NCBI GenBank assembly: GCA_963665155.2
Contig: CAXXFI010000002.1
Coordinates: forward strand, 434,001 to 498,000
Direction: 5' to 3'
Length of the DNA: 64,000 nt
DNA from: UBA1141 sp963665155
GTDB taxonomy: Bacteria > Chloroflexota > Dehalococcoidia > Lucifugimonadales > UBA3495
Shown here piece by piece: positions 7,762 through 16,572 of this stretch. The notes beneath the pieces were generated by a model, which ran no database searches, was not told the origin of the DNA, and saw only the letters and a list, made by a program, of their open reading frames with translations. Each line of letters starts with the position of its first letter. Position 1 is the stretch's first letter. A program made the position numbers and the translations under genes.

Positions 7762-9402
7762 ATGCCCACAAAGTTTATTTTTGTCACCGGGGGAGTAGTC
7801 AGTTCGATCGGCAAAGGGATCAGCGTCGCCTCTATCGGACGCATCCTCAAAAGCCGAGGACTTTCTGTCACTGTTCTCAAATTGGATCCCTACCTCAATG
7901 TTGACCCTGGAACAATGTCCCCCTACCAACACGGCGAGGTCTTCGTAACCACCGACGGTGGCGAGACGGATTTGGATTTGGGTCACTACGAAAGATTCAT
8001 CGACATCGAACTTACTCGTTCTTCCAATCTGACGGCTGGCCAAGTCTATCTCAACCTTATTGCCAAAGAGCGCAGGGGTGACTTTCTGGGCGGCACGATA
8101 CAGACGATTCCTCACGTAACAAACGAGATTAAAAACCAAATAATCTTATTATCCGAAGAGTCGCAGGCGGATGTAGTAGTCGTGGAGGTCGGCGGCACGG
8201 TGGGCGACATTGAGGGCCTACCATTTCTTGAAGCTATACGACAAATTCGAAATGACGTGGGCCGGGACAACGTCTTCTACGTGCACTTGACACTGTTGCC
8301 GTATATAGCGGCAGCCAAGGAATTGAAAACCAAACCAACGCAACATAGTGTTAAAGAGCTTAGGGCCATCGGCATCCAACCCGACGCCATTTTATGCCGA
8401 AGCGACCTGCCGGTGCCCGAATCGATCCGTGAAAAAATTTCCTCGTTTTGCGATGTGCCCAAGAATGCAGTGATCCCTCTCGAAACGGTGGGCAACGTTT
8501 ACGAGATACCCTTGATCCTTGAGGACTCGGGTTTGGGCGAGATTATGCTGAGCGCTCTGGACATCCACGGGCATCCTAGGGGCATGGCCGATTGGGTGGC
8601 TATGGTGGACCGCATGAAGGGGCTGACGGACAAAGTGTCCATCGCCTTGGTCGGCAAATACGTGGAATATCCGGACTCGTATCTGTCCGTTAAGGAGGCC
8701 TTGCGACACGCAGGGTTGGCCCACGACCGGGACATAGAACTTCAGTGGGTTCACTCCGAGGACATTGAGCGGGAAGGGCCGGACGCTTTGTTATCCACGG
8801 CTTGCGGCATCGTGGTCCCAGGGGGCTTTGGTCCCCGGGGTATTGAAGGGATGGTGGAAACGGTACGCTATGCCCGTGAGCACAATGTGCCTTATTTGGG
8901 GTTGTGCCTGGGCCTCCAGGTAATGATTATGGACTGGGCTCGAAACGTCATGGGCCTGAAAGACGCCAATTCATCGGAGTTTGACCCGGATGCCGAACAC
9001 CAAGTGATTCACATCATGGAAGATCAGCGCTCTGTCACCACGAAAGGCGGCACCATGCGATTGGGTTCTTACCCGTGCGTACCCCAGGAAAATACGCACA
9101 CAATGGCTGCTTACCAAAGCCCCACTGTCCACGAGCGGCACCGCCATCGTTTTGAGATAAACAACGCATACAGAGAATCATTGATTAACTCGGGCCTGGT
9201 GATAGGGGGCGTTTCTCCCGACGGCAACTTGGTGGAAACAGGGGAAGTAAGGGACCATCCATTTATGGTTGGAGTACAGTTCCATCCTGAATTCCTATCA
9301 AGGCCGGACCGCCCTCACCCGCTGTTCAGTAAATTTATCTGCACCGCCAAAGACACCATTCGGGAAGGTGTCCAGAGGCCATTGCCCTTAGAACGGGTAT
9401 AA
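7762..9402 (+). CDS. pyrG: CTP synthase
   Basis: A full-length (546-residue) CTP synthase, which aminates UTP to CTP using glutamine and ATP. The N-terminal synthetase domain starts with TKFIFVTGGVVSSIGKG and contains the nucleotide-binding KLDPYLNVDPGTMSP. The C-terminal class I glutaminase has the nucleophile Cys382 in GLCLGLQ and the His-x-Glu pair in VQFHPEF near the end. Length and motifs match the family throughout, with no frameshift. It is a single housekeeping gene followed by a 297-bp gap containing short tandem repeats. ATG 7762 gives the canonical N-terminus. Confidence 0.98.
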   Translation: MPTKFIFVTGGVVSSIGKGISVASIGRILKSRGLSVTVLKLDPYLNVDPGTMSPYQHGEVFVTTDGGETDLDLGHYERFIDIELTRSSNLTAGQVYLNLIAKERRGDFLGGTIQTIPHVTNEIKNQIILLSEESQADVVVVEVGGTVGDIEGLPFLEAIRQIRNDVGRDNVFYVHLTLLPYIAAAKELKTKPTQHSVKELRAIGIQPDAILCRSDLPVPESIREKISSFCDVPKNAVIPLETVGNVYEIPLILEDSGLGEIMLSALDIHGHPRGMADWVAMVDRMKGLTDKVSIALVGKYVEYPDSYLSVKEALRHAGLAHDRDIELQWVHSEDIEREGPDALLSTACGIVVPGGFGPRGIEGMVETVRYAREHNVPYLGLCLGLQVMIMDWARNVMGLKDANSSEFDPDAEHQVIHIMEDQRSVTTKGGTMRLGSYPCVPQENTHTMAAYQSPTVHERHRHRFEINNAYRESLINSGLVIGGVSPDGNLVETGEVRDHPFMVGVQFHPEFLSRPDRPHPLFSKFICTAKDTIREGVQRPLPLERV

Positions 9403-9540
9403 GTTGACGCGCTTTGGTTAATTCTTATATATAACCTGTCCAAATCCTTCGATTCCTTTGTCTATATCGCAACGGTTTTGCTAGCAGGTAGACCCCCTAT
9501 CTTCCATCTCTAGGTTGTGAATGATCAACCTTTAGGCAAC

Positions 9541-9562
9541 CCAAGGTCAGCCCAAGGTCAGC
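9541..9562. repeat. 11-bp tandem duplication
   Basis: CCAAGGTCAGC occurs twice head to tail in the pyrG-transaldolase gap. It is one of several short tandem duplications near gene ends in this window. Confidence 0.85.
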
Positions 9563-9662
9563 CCAATGAATCTTTATCGCCGTCAAGTTGTAAATCAAAA
9601 GCCCCTATGGCCTTTCCGCTCCGGGGCGATAGCTGGCGGTTGCTCGAATCCGGGTCCGGGAC

Positions 9663-9704
9663 GGTAATGCAGTGAAGGTAACGCAGTGAAGGTGACGAAG
9701 TGAA
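9663..9704 (+). repeat. 14-bp tandem repeat spanning the transaldolase start
   Basis: Three consecutive 14-mers (GGTAATGCAGTGAA, GGTAACGCAGTGAA, GGTGACGAAGTGAA). The third contains the GTG start codon of the transaldolase (9700) and the junction between units two and three supplies its GAAGG ribosome-binding sequence. Each earlier unit carries a similar GTGAAGG. Confidence 0.9.
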
Positions 9705-10359
9705 GCTCTTTTTAGATACAGCGAACATACAAGAAATACGCGACGGTGCTCGGATGGGCGTTATCAGCGGCGTTACCACCAATCCGTCGTTGGCGGCTTC
9801 TCAAGGCATCGGAGACGCCGAGGGATATAAGACGGCAGTGCGTGAGATTGCGCACATAGTGGATGGCCCCATATCGGTAGAAGTAACCAGTCAAGACGCC
9901 GCTGGCATGATCGCCGAAGGGAGGGACATTACCAATTGGATACCCAACCCTTGGGTGAAAATTCCCAGCACATTGGAAGGATTTGAGGCCATTTCCACAC
10001 TGGCTTCCGAAGGCATCAAAGTGAACCAAACCCTGTGCTTTTCCGCCAACCAGGCATTATTGGGCGCACAAGCAGGCTCAACCGCGGTCAGCCCCTTCGT
10101 TGGTCGTTTGGACGATATTGGGCAAGAAGGCATGGACTTGGTGTCCGAGATCGTGGAGATCTACAAGAAGCACGACATAAAGACTCAGGTGCTGGCGGCA
10201 TCGATCCGTCACAGCCTTCACTGCCTATTGGCCGCCAAAGCTGGGGCCCATATCGCCACCGTGCCTTACAAAGTCTTGTTGCAAATGGTCCAGCATCCAT
10301 TAACCGATTCCGGGATGGCCAGGTTTATGGACGACTGGAAAAAAGCAGGCAAACAGTAA
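9700..10359 (+). CDS. tal: Transaldolase (small TalC/Fsa-like subfamily)
   Basis: A 219-residue class I aldolase of the short transaldolase/fructose-6-phosphate aldolase group, linking the non-oxidative pentose phosphate pathway to glycolysis. It begins MKLFLDTAN and contains GVTTNPSL, the Schiff-base lysine region WVKIPST and the phosphate-site segment GSTAVSPFVGRLDD. The length is typical of the subfamily; sequence alone does not firmly separate transaldolase from Fsa activity. The start is GTG at 9700, the last unit of a three-copy 14-bp repeat, so the spacing of the ribosome site was created by duplication. It is followed closely by rho on the same strand. Confidence 0.93.
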   Translation: MKLFLDTANIQEIRDGARMGVISGVTTNPSLAASQGIGDAEGYKTAVREIAHIVDGPISVEVTSQDAAGMIAEGRDITNWIPNPWVKIPSTLEGFEAISTLASEGIKVNQTLCFSANQALLGAQAGSTAVSPFVGRLDDIGQEGMDLVSEIVEIYKKHDIKTQVLAASIRHSLHCLLAAKAGAHIATVPYKVLLQMVQHPLTDSGMARFMDDWKKAGKQ

Positions 10360-10464
10360 CCCGGGACATTTGTCACCGGAGAATTCTCCCCGGAACATTT
10401 TCAAAAGAAATCAAGCCTCAGGCCGATGGCCAGGCATGTATAGGACCGAAATCTAGAGGTGAGC

Positions 10465-11754
10465 ATGGCGACTACGCAGGAATACATGGACGTTGCTGAG
10501 ATGGGGGCCAAAACCAAGGAAGAGCTCCTTGCTTTGGCGCATGAGGCTGGCCTGACCGATGGGCCCACGCTGACTAACTTGCGCCGTGAAGAGATTCTCA
10601 GCAAGATCTTCCAAGTGGCATCAGCCCAGCAGGCGCTTGTCGCATCTGGTGTTCTGGAGACCATGGACGAGGGCTACGGGTTCCTGCGGCAGATTTCTCT
10701 TCAGGTTAGCACCGGAGATGTTTACATCTCCCAATCTCAGATTCGCCGCTTTGGCCTCCGCACCGGCGACACCGTTTCCGGACAGGTGCGGCCACCCAAG
10801 GAAGGCGAACGGTACTTCGGACTGGTACGCGTCGAAAAGATCAACCAGCTGGACCCCGAGCAGAACAATAGCAGGTACCGCACCCAATTCGAGCACATGG
10901 TGCCCATTTTCCCCGAAGAGCACATTACGCTTGAAACCGAAGGCAAAGAACTGGCCACACGAATGGTCGACCTGTTCGCGCCCATCGGAATGGGTCAACG
11001 CGGACTGATCGTCTCCCCTCCCAAAGCTGGCAAGACCACAATGCTTAAGCAAATAGCTCATGGCGTGACGGAAAACTGCAAGAAAGCGCTGCTTATGGTA
11101 GCTCTGATTGGTGAGCGTCCGGAAGAAGTGACCGACATGCGGAGATCGGTGGACGGGGAAGTATTCGCTTCCACCTTCGACGAATCGGTGGAAGAACAAT
11201 GCCGCATTGCCGAACTGTGTCTAGAGCGGGCCAAGAGACTGGTGGAAACCGGCAGCGACGTTGTCATCTTGCTGGATAGCATTACCCGACTGACCCGCGC
11301 CTACAACTTGGCCGTCCCCAGCAGCGGCCGGACACTGTCCGGCGGTATTGACCCGGTGGCGCTTTACCCGCCCAAGAAGTTCTTCGGCGCCGCCCGCAAC
11401 ATCGAGAACGGTGGCAGTCTGACGGTCATCGCCACATGCTTGGTTGACACCGGTAGCCGCATGGACGAAGTAATTTATGAGGAATTCAAGGGCACCGGCA
11501 ACATGGAGTTGCACTTGGACCGAAAGCTGGCCGAGAGGCGCTACTTCCCGGCCATTGATATCGTACGCAGCGGCACCCGCCGTGAAGAGTTGCTCTTTAG
11601 CGAAGAGAAACTCAAGCAAATTTGGCTACTCAGGCGCATGATCAGCCTGATCTCCAACGACGGGTCGGCCAATGCCACGGAGCGTGTGCTCGAGCGTATG
11701 GCCAAGACAGCCAACAACGAAGAGTTCCTGGCCAACCTGAACAAAGAAAACTAA
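10465..11754 (+). CDS. rho: Transcription termination factor Rho
   Basis: Rho, the hexameric RNA-dependent ATPase helicase that ends transcription, 429 residues from the ATG at 10465. That start has AGAGG at 7 nt; a GTG two codons upstream is less likely. The domains are the N-terminal Rho_N helices (TKEELLALAHEAGL), the cold-shock-like RNA-binding domain (EGYGFLRQ), Walker A SPPKAGKTT, Walker B DVVILLDSITRL and the Q-loop region PSSGRTLSGGID. No frameshift. It is convergent with the Gfo/Idh gene, which ends 13 bp away. Confidence 0.98.
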   Translation: MATTQEYMDVAEMGAKTKEELLALAHEAGLTDGPTLTNLRREEILSKIFQVASAQQALVASGVLETMDEGYGFLRQISLQVSTGDVYISQSQIRRFGLRTGDTVSGQVRPPKEGERYFGLVRVEKINQLDPEQNNSRYRTQFEHMVPIFPEEHITLETEGKELATRMVDLFAPIGMGQRGLIVSPPKAGKTTMLKQIAHGVTENCKKALLMVALIGERPEEVTDMRRSVDGEVFASTFDESVEEQCRIAELCLERAKRLVETGSDVVILLDSITRLTRAYNLAVPSSGRTLSGGIDPVALYPPKKFFGAARNIENGGSLTVIATCLVDTGSRMDEVIYEEFKGTGNMELHLDRKLAERRYFPAIDIVRSGTRREELLFSEEKLKQIWLLRRMISLISNDGSANATERVLERMAKTANNEEFLANLNKEN

Positions 11755-11767
11755 AACCACTTGGGCT

Positions 11768-12868
11768 CTACAGCGCTACCACCTTCCCGCCCGCATGTGA
11801 AGACTGTTCCATGGCTGCCAGCAACTGGTGGCGCTCAACCGCCAAGTCGAAATCGGGCGTCGCCTTTTCTCCATCCTTGATCGCTTTGCCCAGACTCCGA
11901 TAAATCTGTGCCACATTAAACGGCGCACCCATGGGAACCTCTCCCGGTATGTGAGTCAGCGCGCTGGGAATGGGCAACTCCGCCATTTGAGTGTCACTAC
12001 CATGGGCGCCCCGTATGACGATATTCCCGTATTGGATCATCCCCTGGGACGAAACCGTCAGGGTGCCGTCTCGACCATAAACTTCCATCCTCCAACCGCT
12101 GCCGTGGCTTGGGATGGTCGCTATGTGCGCCGACGCGACTGCGCCACCGACCAGAGTCCCGTTGATCAAAACGTTGTCCGCTGCGGTCACCGCCACCGTT
12201 TTGCCGGGTTCCGCAGTCTCCCATTCCGGCACCTGCGTAGCCACTTTGGCCGAAATCTCTTGGAACTCCCCAACGCAGAAGCAAAAAGCGTCAATGGCGT
12301 GTCCTGTTCCGATGGTGAGGGTGTTGCCTCCCTTCTCCCGGTCGGCCATCCAAGGCATGCTCCTGCCCCGTTGGAGCAGACCTGGCAGAAACATGGTCAT
12401 GTTGGCCGCCAGTACCTCGCCCACGTATCCCCCGCTTATCAACTCCTTCAGGTAAAGGATGGCTGGTGCGCCCCGAGCCTGTAGACCAACCATGTTGGTT
12501 ACGCCTTTTGAGTTGGCCAAAGAAGCCATTTCCTGAGCTTCACCCAGGTTGGCTCCCAGCGGCCACTCGCAAAAAACGTGCTTTCCCGCGGCGAGAGCGG
12601 CCATGACCATGTCGCTGTGAAGCGGCACCCGGACCGATATTGCAACGACGTCTATGTCGGGGTGAGCCACCATCTCGTGATAATCGTGGAATGCCGCCTT
12701 GGCGCCGTAGGCCTTGGCCGACTCGGCCGCCGTCTCGGCGTTGGAAGTGCAGACGGCACTCAACTCGTATTCGGGCAGCGCCAGCAACGCCGGCAAATGA
12801 GCCCTCCTGCTCCAGCCATAGGTGGCGTTGGCCCCGATTATTCCAAGCCGTATTTTTTCGTCTGCCAT
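11768..12868 (-). CDS. Gfo/Idh/MocA family oxidoreductase
   Basis: A 366-residue NAD(P)-dependent oxidoreductase. The Rossmann start reads IRLGIIGANATYGWSRRAH, and the EKP-like catalytic motif is CEWPL. The C-terminal domain carries GTGHAIDAFCF, where the histidine is the usual catalytic residue. Substrate cannot be predicted; relatives act on sugars, inositols and related polyols. ATG 12868 follows GAGGTG at about 7 nt and is preferred over a GTG three codons upstream. It lies in the same direction as the hydrolase gene upstream and may share its transcript. Confidence 0.9.
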   Translation of the reverse strand: MADEKIRLGIIGANATYGWSRRAHLPALLALPEYELSAVCTSNAETAAESAKAYGAKAAFHDYHEMVAHPDIDVVAISVRVPLHSDMVMAALAAGKHVFCEWPLGANLGEAQEMASLANSKGVTNMVGLQARGAPAILYLKELISGGYVGEVLAANMTMFLPGLLQRGRSMPWMADREKGGNTLTIGTGHAIDAFCFCVGEFQEISAKVATQVPEWETAEPGKTVAVTAADNVLINGTLVGGAVASAHIATIPSHGSGWRMEVYGRDGTLTVSSQGMIQYGNIVIRGAHGSDTQMAELPIPSALTHIPGEVPMGAPFNVAQIYRSLGKAIKDGEKATPDFDLAVERHQLLAAMEQSSHAGGKVVAL

Positions 12869-12900
12869 GTTTATCACCTCAATCGGATTTATTTCTTTTA

Positions 12901-12941
12901 CTGATTAGTGGCATGTGATTAGCGGCTGTGATTAGCAGCAT
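12901..12941. repeat. Imperfect 13-14-bp tandem triplicate at a gene end
   Basis: Three near-copies of NTGATTAGNRGC(A)T (12901-12914, 12915-12927, 12928-12941). They span the stop codon region of the alpha/beta hydrolase, so the last residues of that protein are repeat-encoded. Confidence 0.75.
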
Positions 12942-13758
12942 GAGACTGTAACCCCAGAAACTCTCTCACGTGCTGGACGCACCATTCGGGATAAATGACG
13001 TTGATGCCGTGGCCCAATCCCGGATATACGTCCAACTGGGAATTGGGCAACTCCCCTGCCATGAACTGTTGTTGCTCCAGGGTCGACGTGGGTGACTCTT
13101 CTCCCACCAGCAGCAGCGTTGGGGTCTTAACCTCTTTCAAGTGGGGACTGAAATCCAGCGTGTCCAGATAATTTTGTAGCTTCCGGCCGACTTCGGGCGG
13201 AGTCCGGTCCATCTCTGAAATGTACCAGTCCACCAGACCTTGGGGAGCTACTCTGGTGTCTAGGCGCATACCAATGGTTGAAGTCGACCACGCACCTATT
13301 CCCTGACGCATGGTAGCGTCCCAGTCGCCGCCGGCATCGAACTTGTTCTGCAACTCTCGCTTGGGCAAGCGGCAGGGGGTGTTGCACAAGACCAAGGCTT
13401 TGACCCGCTCGGGATGACTGTGAGCGAATTTCAACCCGATTATTCCCCCAAATGACTCACCAACATACACGACTTGTTCCACACCAGCGTGGTCCATCAC
13501 CCGGATAAGGTCTTCCACAAACACGTCCAGCGTCGGCTCATAATCGCCTTCAGCCATGGCCGAGCGTCCCATGCCCCGCATGTCTGGCCTAAGGACACGA
13601 AACTCCCTGGAGAGCAACGGCACCCATTTGTACCAGAACTGCCCGTTACGCGAAAAGCCGTGTTGTAGCAATATGGTCCCTGCCTGTCGCCAAGGGTCGC
13701 TAAAGTCGTCTTCGTAGTAGTGCAATTCCAGATTTGGACCCGCCTGAACTTGAGGCAT
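12919..13758 (-). CDS. Alpha/beta-hydrolase
   Basis: A 279-residue alpha/beta-hydrolase. The oxyanion-side motif LLQHGFSRNGQFW, the nucleophile elbow GESFGG with the serine nucleophile, and the late GLGHGINVIYPE histidine are all in the usual order. Its relatives include 3-oxoadipate enol-lactonase-like and general esterase enzymes; the substrate is unknown. ATG 13758 has AGGAGG at 8 nt. The C-terminus ends inside a short tandem repeat (HAANHSR), which probably varies among relatives. It probably acts in catabolism with the Gfo/Idh gene next to it. Confidence 0.9.
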   Translation of the reverse strand: MPQVQAGPNLELHYYEDDFSDPWRQAGTILLQHGFSRNGQFWYKWVPLLSREFRVLRPDMRGMGRSAMAEGDYEPTLDVFVEDLIRVMDHAGVEQVVYVGESFGGIIGLKFAHSHPERVKALVLCNTPCRLPKRELQNKFDAGGDWDATMRQGIGAWSTSTIGMRLDTRVAPQGLVDWYISEMDRTPPEVGRKLQNYLDTLDFSPHLKEVKTPTLLLVGEESPTSTLEQQQFMAGELPNSQLDVYPGLGHGINVIYPEWCVQHVREFLGLQSHAANHSR

Positions 13759-14158
13759 ATTGCTGGGCCTCCTAAACGATTTCCAAAGTGAGACCTAAGT
13801 TTTAAATTAGTCCCTGGTGCTGAATTAGCCACTGGATTACGCCATTTAGTCAGAAATCTCTCTCGGATAAATGCTGGACAAAGATAAACGAATCAGAACT
13901 CGCCCGTATCGTGCCATCGCCGAGGGAATATGTCAAAAGGATAGTTTGCAGCGGAATCTCCACACGCACAACGCTTTAAAAATCGACTGAGTAAGGCCAA
14001 ACGGCCCAGGGTAGAGGTTCCGCATGGCCCTGACTGACCCCACGATCGGTCGAGTAAGGTTACTATCGTTACCCAATCCGGTGACGGCGCTCAACGGCAA
14101 CCCTTGGGATTGAGCGCAACATGTTCCAGTCCAAGCTATTCAGACAAGGAGGAATGCC
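13759..14158. other. Non-coding stretch with structured leader candidate
   Basis: No gene is seen in these 400 bases. The right half is rich in short inverted repeats. GAGTAAGG occurs twice, followed in the first case by GGCC-AAAC-GGCC and in the second by an imperfect GGTTAC/GTTACC hairpin. A perfect 8-bp stem, GCGCTCAA (14087-14094) with TTGAGCGC (14110-14117), then encloses a loop containing GGCAACCC. A strong ribosome site (AAGGAGGA) follows at 14147. It could be a cis-regulatory RNA leader, but I cannot assign a class. Confidence 0.35.
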
Positions 14159-14326
14159 ATGTTGTTCCACATCACGCAGAGCCACGGCCCGGACCATTGT
14201 CCCATAGACGCCGGAGGGTCCAAGGCACACACGGAGCCTGCTCCATGTGCGGCAGGGCCCTCAGCACCGAAGGGGTCTCCACGATGGGGGCGCAACGCAA
14301 GTACAACTACGCACGTCAGCCCATGA
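14159..14326 (+). pseudogene. N-terminal remnant of a small DUF3303-like protein
   Basis: After a strong AAGGAGGA site, the frame starts MLFHITQSHGPDHCPIDAGG, which resembles the start of small ferredoxin-fold DUF3303-type proteins. After about 23 residues the sequence becomes low-complexity out-of-frame reading of the neighbouring rhodanese gene and stops. The simplest reading is a deletion that joined the start of this gene to the inside of an MBL-rhodanese gene, near 14215-14235. The family assignment rests on a short segment and is tentative. Confidence 0.45.
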
Positions 14327-15069
14327 GCGAAGCTGAGTTTGCGGCCCTGGTAATCGCCGACCAACCCGCCGCTCCCCAGTATTTCGTGTACGACGCCATC
14401 ATGAACCGTAAGGAACGCCAGACGCTGGACGAGTCTCTTCAGCGGTCTCTCAATCCTCTGGCTGCGGCGGAAGTAATCCAGCAGCAGAAGGAAGGCGCTC
14501 AGGTGCTGGACGTCAGGGAGCCCGCAGACTACGAGGGCGCCCACATGGCCAACAGCTTTAACATCGGCTTAAGCGGCAGGTTCGCGACTTACGCAGGGAT
14601 CCTGTTGGACAGCAACGCTCCCATCGTAATTGTCGCCGAGCCTGGCCGGGAAGAAGAGGCTGCGATGCGGCTGGGTCGCATCGGCTACGACAATGTTACG
14701 GGATACCTGGATGGCGGCATGGCGGCATTGGCATCGCAACAGGACGTCACCAGACGAACCGAACGAATCACGCCTGCTACGGTGGGCGAGCACTTGGCGC
14801 TACCGAATCCCCCGATTATTATCGACGTTCGGGCGGAGAACGAGTATAGGGAAATGAGGATCGAGGGAAGCCTGAATATTCCATTGAACCATTTGCAAGA
14901 GCGTATCGGAGAAGTCCCATCCGACCGGGCAGTAGTCGTTCACTGCCAGTCGGGATACGGGGCGGCGATTGCCATGGGGATCCTAGAGCAGCACGGCAGG
15001 ACCAATGCCACCAACATGGTAGGCGGCCTCGCCGCCTGGCAGGCGTCCCAGCCGGCCACCGTGTCTTAA
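14245..15069 (+). pseudogene. MBL-fold/rhodanese fusion protein, MBL domain deleted
   Basis: The segment from HGACSMCGRALS through STMGAQRKYNYARQPMS and NRKERQTLDESLQ matches the linker after the metallo-beta-lactamase domain in MBL-rhodanese fusion proteins (persulfide dioxygenase-like). Two rhodanese domains follow. The first lacks the active-site Cys (IVIVAEPGREEE); the second has it (VVHCQSGYGA). The catalytic MBL domain of about 230 residues is absent and the upstream junction runs into an unrelated gene start. The remaining frame is open and could make a double-rhodanese protein from ATG 14245, but the original enzyme is lost. Confidence 0.75.
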
Positions 15070-15265
15070 GGCTTTCTCTACCAGGGCTGATTTGCGATTA
15101 TCTGCATAAGCCTTTTTCCCGCATGTAACCCGCTCATGGTTCGACTTACCAACCGTCAACGGGTTGCGTGCGATTCCAATGGGGTCGGGTTCTTGGCGAT
15201 GGGAAGTGGGGCCGGTTGTGGCCTGAACAGGGACGGCTCCAAGGAGGAGTCAAAGGTTTTTGAGC

Positions 15266-15853
15266 CTAGCGGGGAATCGGGTCTCCCAAGACGTGCATGA
15301 GGCGGTTGGCCCAGCCAAAAAGCGAAGTTGATAAGACCAAGTCCAGAATCTCGTCCATGCCCAGACCATTTTCGATCAGCAGGTTCACGTCGGCGTTTTC
15401 AGCTTCGGATGGGCTTTTTGAAAGTTTCGTGGCGAAACTTAGGATAGCCTTTGGGCGTGGATCAAAGTCGGCATCTTCACCCGATTCGAAAATGGCCTCC
15501 ATGACGGTTTCGCCATCGGTCAGTTCGTTGTACCTGCTGGCGTGGACTGCTGCGCAGTAGATGCACCGATTGACCACGGAGGCCGCCACAGCGCCAAGCT
15601 CGGTCTCAGGGCGGGACAGTCCGCCCCGGCTATACATGATGCCGTTAAAGAGGGGCGTCCTTTCCTTCAGGGTCTTCGGGTCGTAGGCCAGCACCAACAC
15701 GTACTCCGAAACGCCGGTATCGGACGGCGTGACCTTCATGGCATCCAGTTCCTCTTCGGTGGCATCGTCCAGATTCACCGGAGTGACCCGGGGGCTCCAA
15801 AAAGGGACGGTCGTTGTAAATTCCGTTATGGGCTCGCTCGTGGACTCGTTCAT
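15266..15853 (-). CDS. AhpD/CMD-like peroxidase-related protein (Avi_7169-like)
   Basis: A 195-residue carboxymuconolactone decarboxylase/AhpD-like protein. The redox motif is visible as NRCIYCAAVHASRY (C-x2-C with a following His), as in alkylhydroperoxidases. It overlaps the upstream CMD-domain gene by 4 nt (ATGA), an arrangement known for the Avi_7169/Avi_7170 pair of alkylhydroperoxidase-domain and CMD-domain proteins. The pair probably works together as a small peroxidase or redox module; the substrate is unknown. Confidence 0.8.
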   Translation of the reverse strand: MNESTSEPITEFTTTVPFWSPRVTPVNLDDATEEELDAMKVTPSDTGVSEYVLVLAYDPKTLKERTPLFNGIMYSRGGLSRPETELGAVAASVVNRCIYCAAVHASRYNELTDGETVMEAIFESGEDADFDPRPKAILSFATKLSKSPSEAENADVNLLIENGLGMDEILDLVLSTSLFGWANRLMHVLGDPIPR

Positions 15854-16365
15854 AAGGCCGCCACCATCAGCCGTAGACCGGCGACTACCCTCACCTGGTA
15901 GTTAACAAAGGCGATAAGCTCGGAGAGCCGGACGATGTCGCCTTCAGCGATTCCGGTCGACAATAGTGCGTCAATGTCGCCTGCGACTGCGTCTTTGGGA
16001 CTGCGAGTCACCAGGTCGGTGTGCCGGATGATTACCCGGAGACGGCCATCATCAGCGCCGTCGAAGCTGGGGTCGGCGGTCAGGATGTCCTCCGCGTCAA
16101 CCATTCCTTCGTAGTGGGCCGCCAGACTGGGTTCATCATTTATCCGCGCCATGCGGCAGGCCAGAGCAGCCCGTTGGGAGTGGGTGAACCCACCTGTCGG
16201 CTCTGGTTTGAGGGCGGCGTCGTGGGACTTCTCGGTAAGCTCAATGATGTTGCTGCGTCCTCGGATCACCCCGGCCAAGGGATGGTCCGCAGTGATACCC
16301 GCAGCACGCACGAGCACCGTGTCAAAAATATCTTCCACAGCGTCAGAATAGCACAAAGGGGGCAT
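15850..16365 (-). CDS. CMD domain protein (Avi_7170-like)
   Basis: A CMD-superfamily protein of about 171 residues that is the partner of the AhpD-like gene it overlaps by 4 nt. The SQRAALACRMARIN and NYQVRVVAGLRLM segments resemble the Avi_7170 family, which lacks the C-x2-C pair and so is probably structural or regulatory rather than catalytic. The start is uncertain: ATG 16365 (MPPLCYSDAVED) or the GTG at VEDIFD seven codons later. An upstream extension to 16449 is open but looks non-coding. Confidence 0.7.
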   Translation of the reverse strand: MPPLCYSDAVEDIFDTVLVRAAGITADHPLAGVIRGRSNIIELTEKSHDAALKPEPTGGFTHSQRAALACRMARINDEPSLAAHYEGMVDAEDILTADPSFDGADDGRLRVIIRHTDLVTRSPKDAVAGDIDALLSTGIAEGDIVRLSELIAFVNYQVRVVAGLRLMVAAL

Positions 16366-16572
16366 GGGGTCGAAAGCCGAGGCGGGGAGCCGGTGGGCTG
16401 CACGGCGCCCGTTGGATATATAAAAGGATGACGCGAGATACCGCAGCACGATTCATTATCGACCTGGGTGAACCAATCAGCCCCTTCTTCGAGAGTATTT
16501 CACGCATTCCACCGATAACTGGCGCGCCAGCCTCATGGACCTGATGCGTCCTAATTTCCTGTTATTTTGGAC

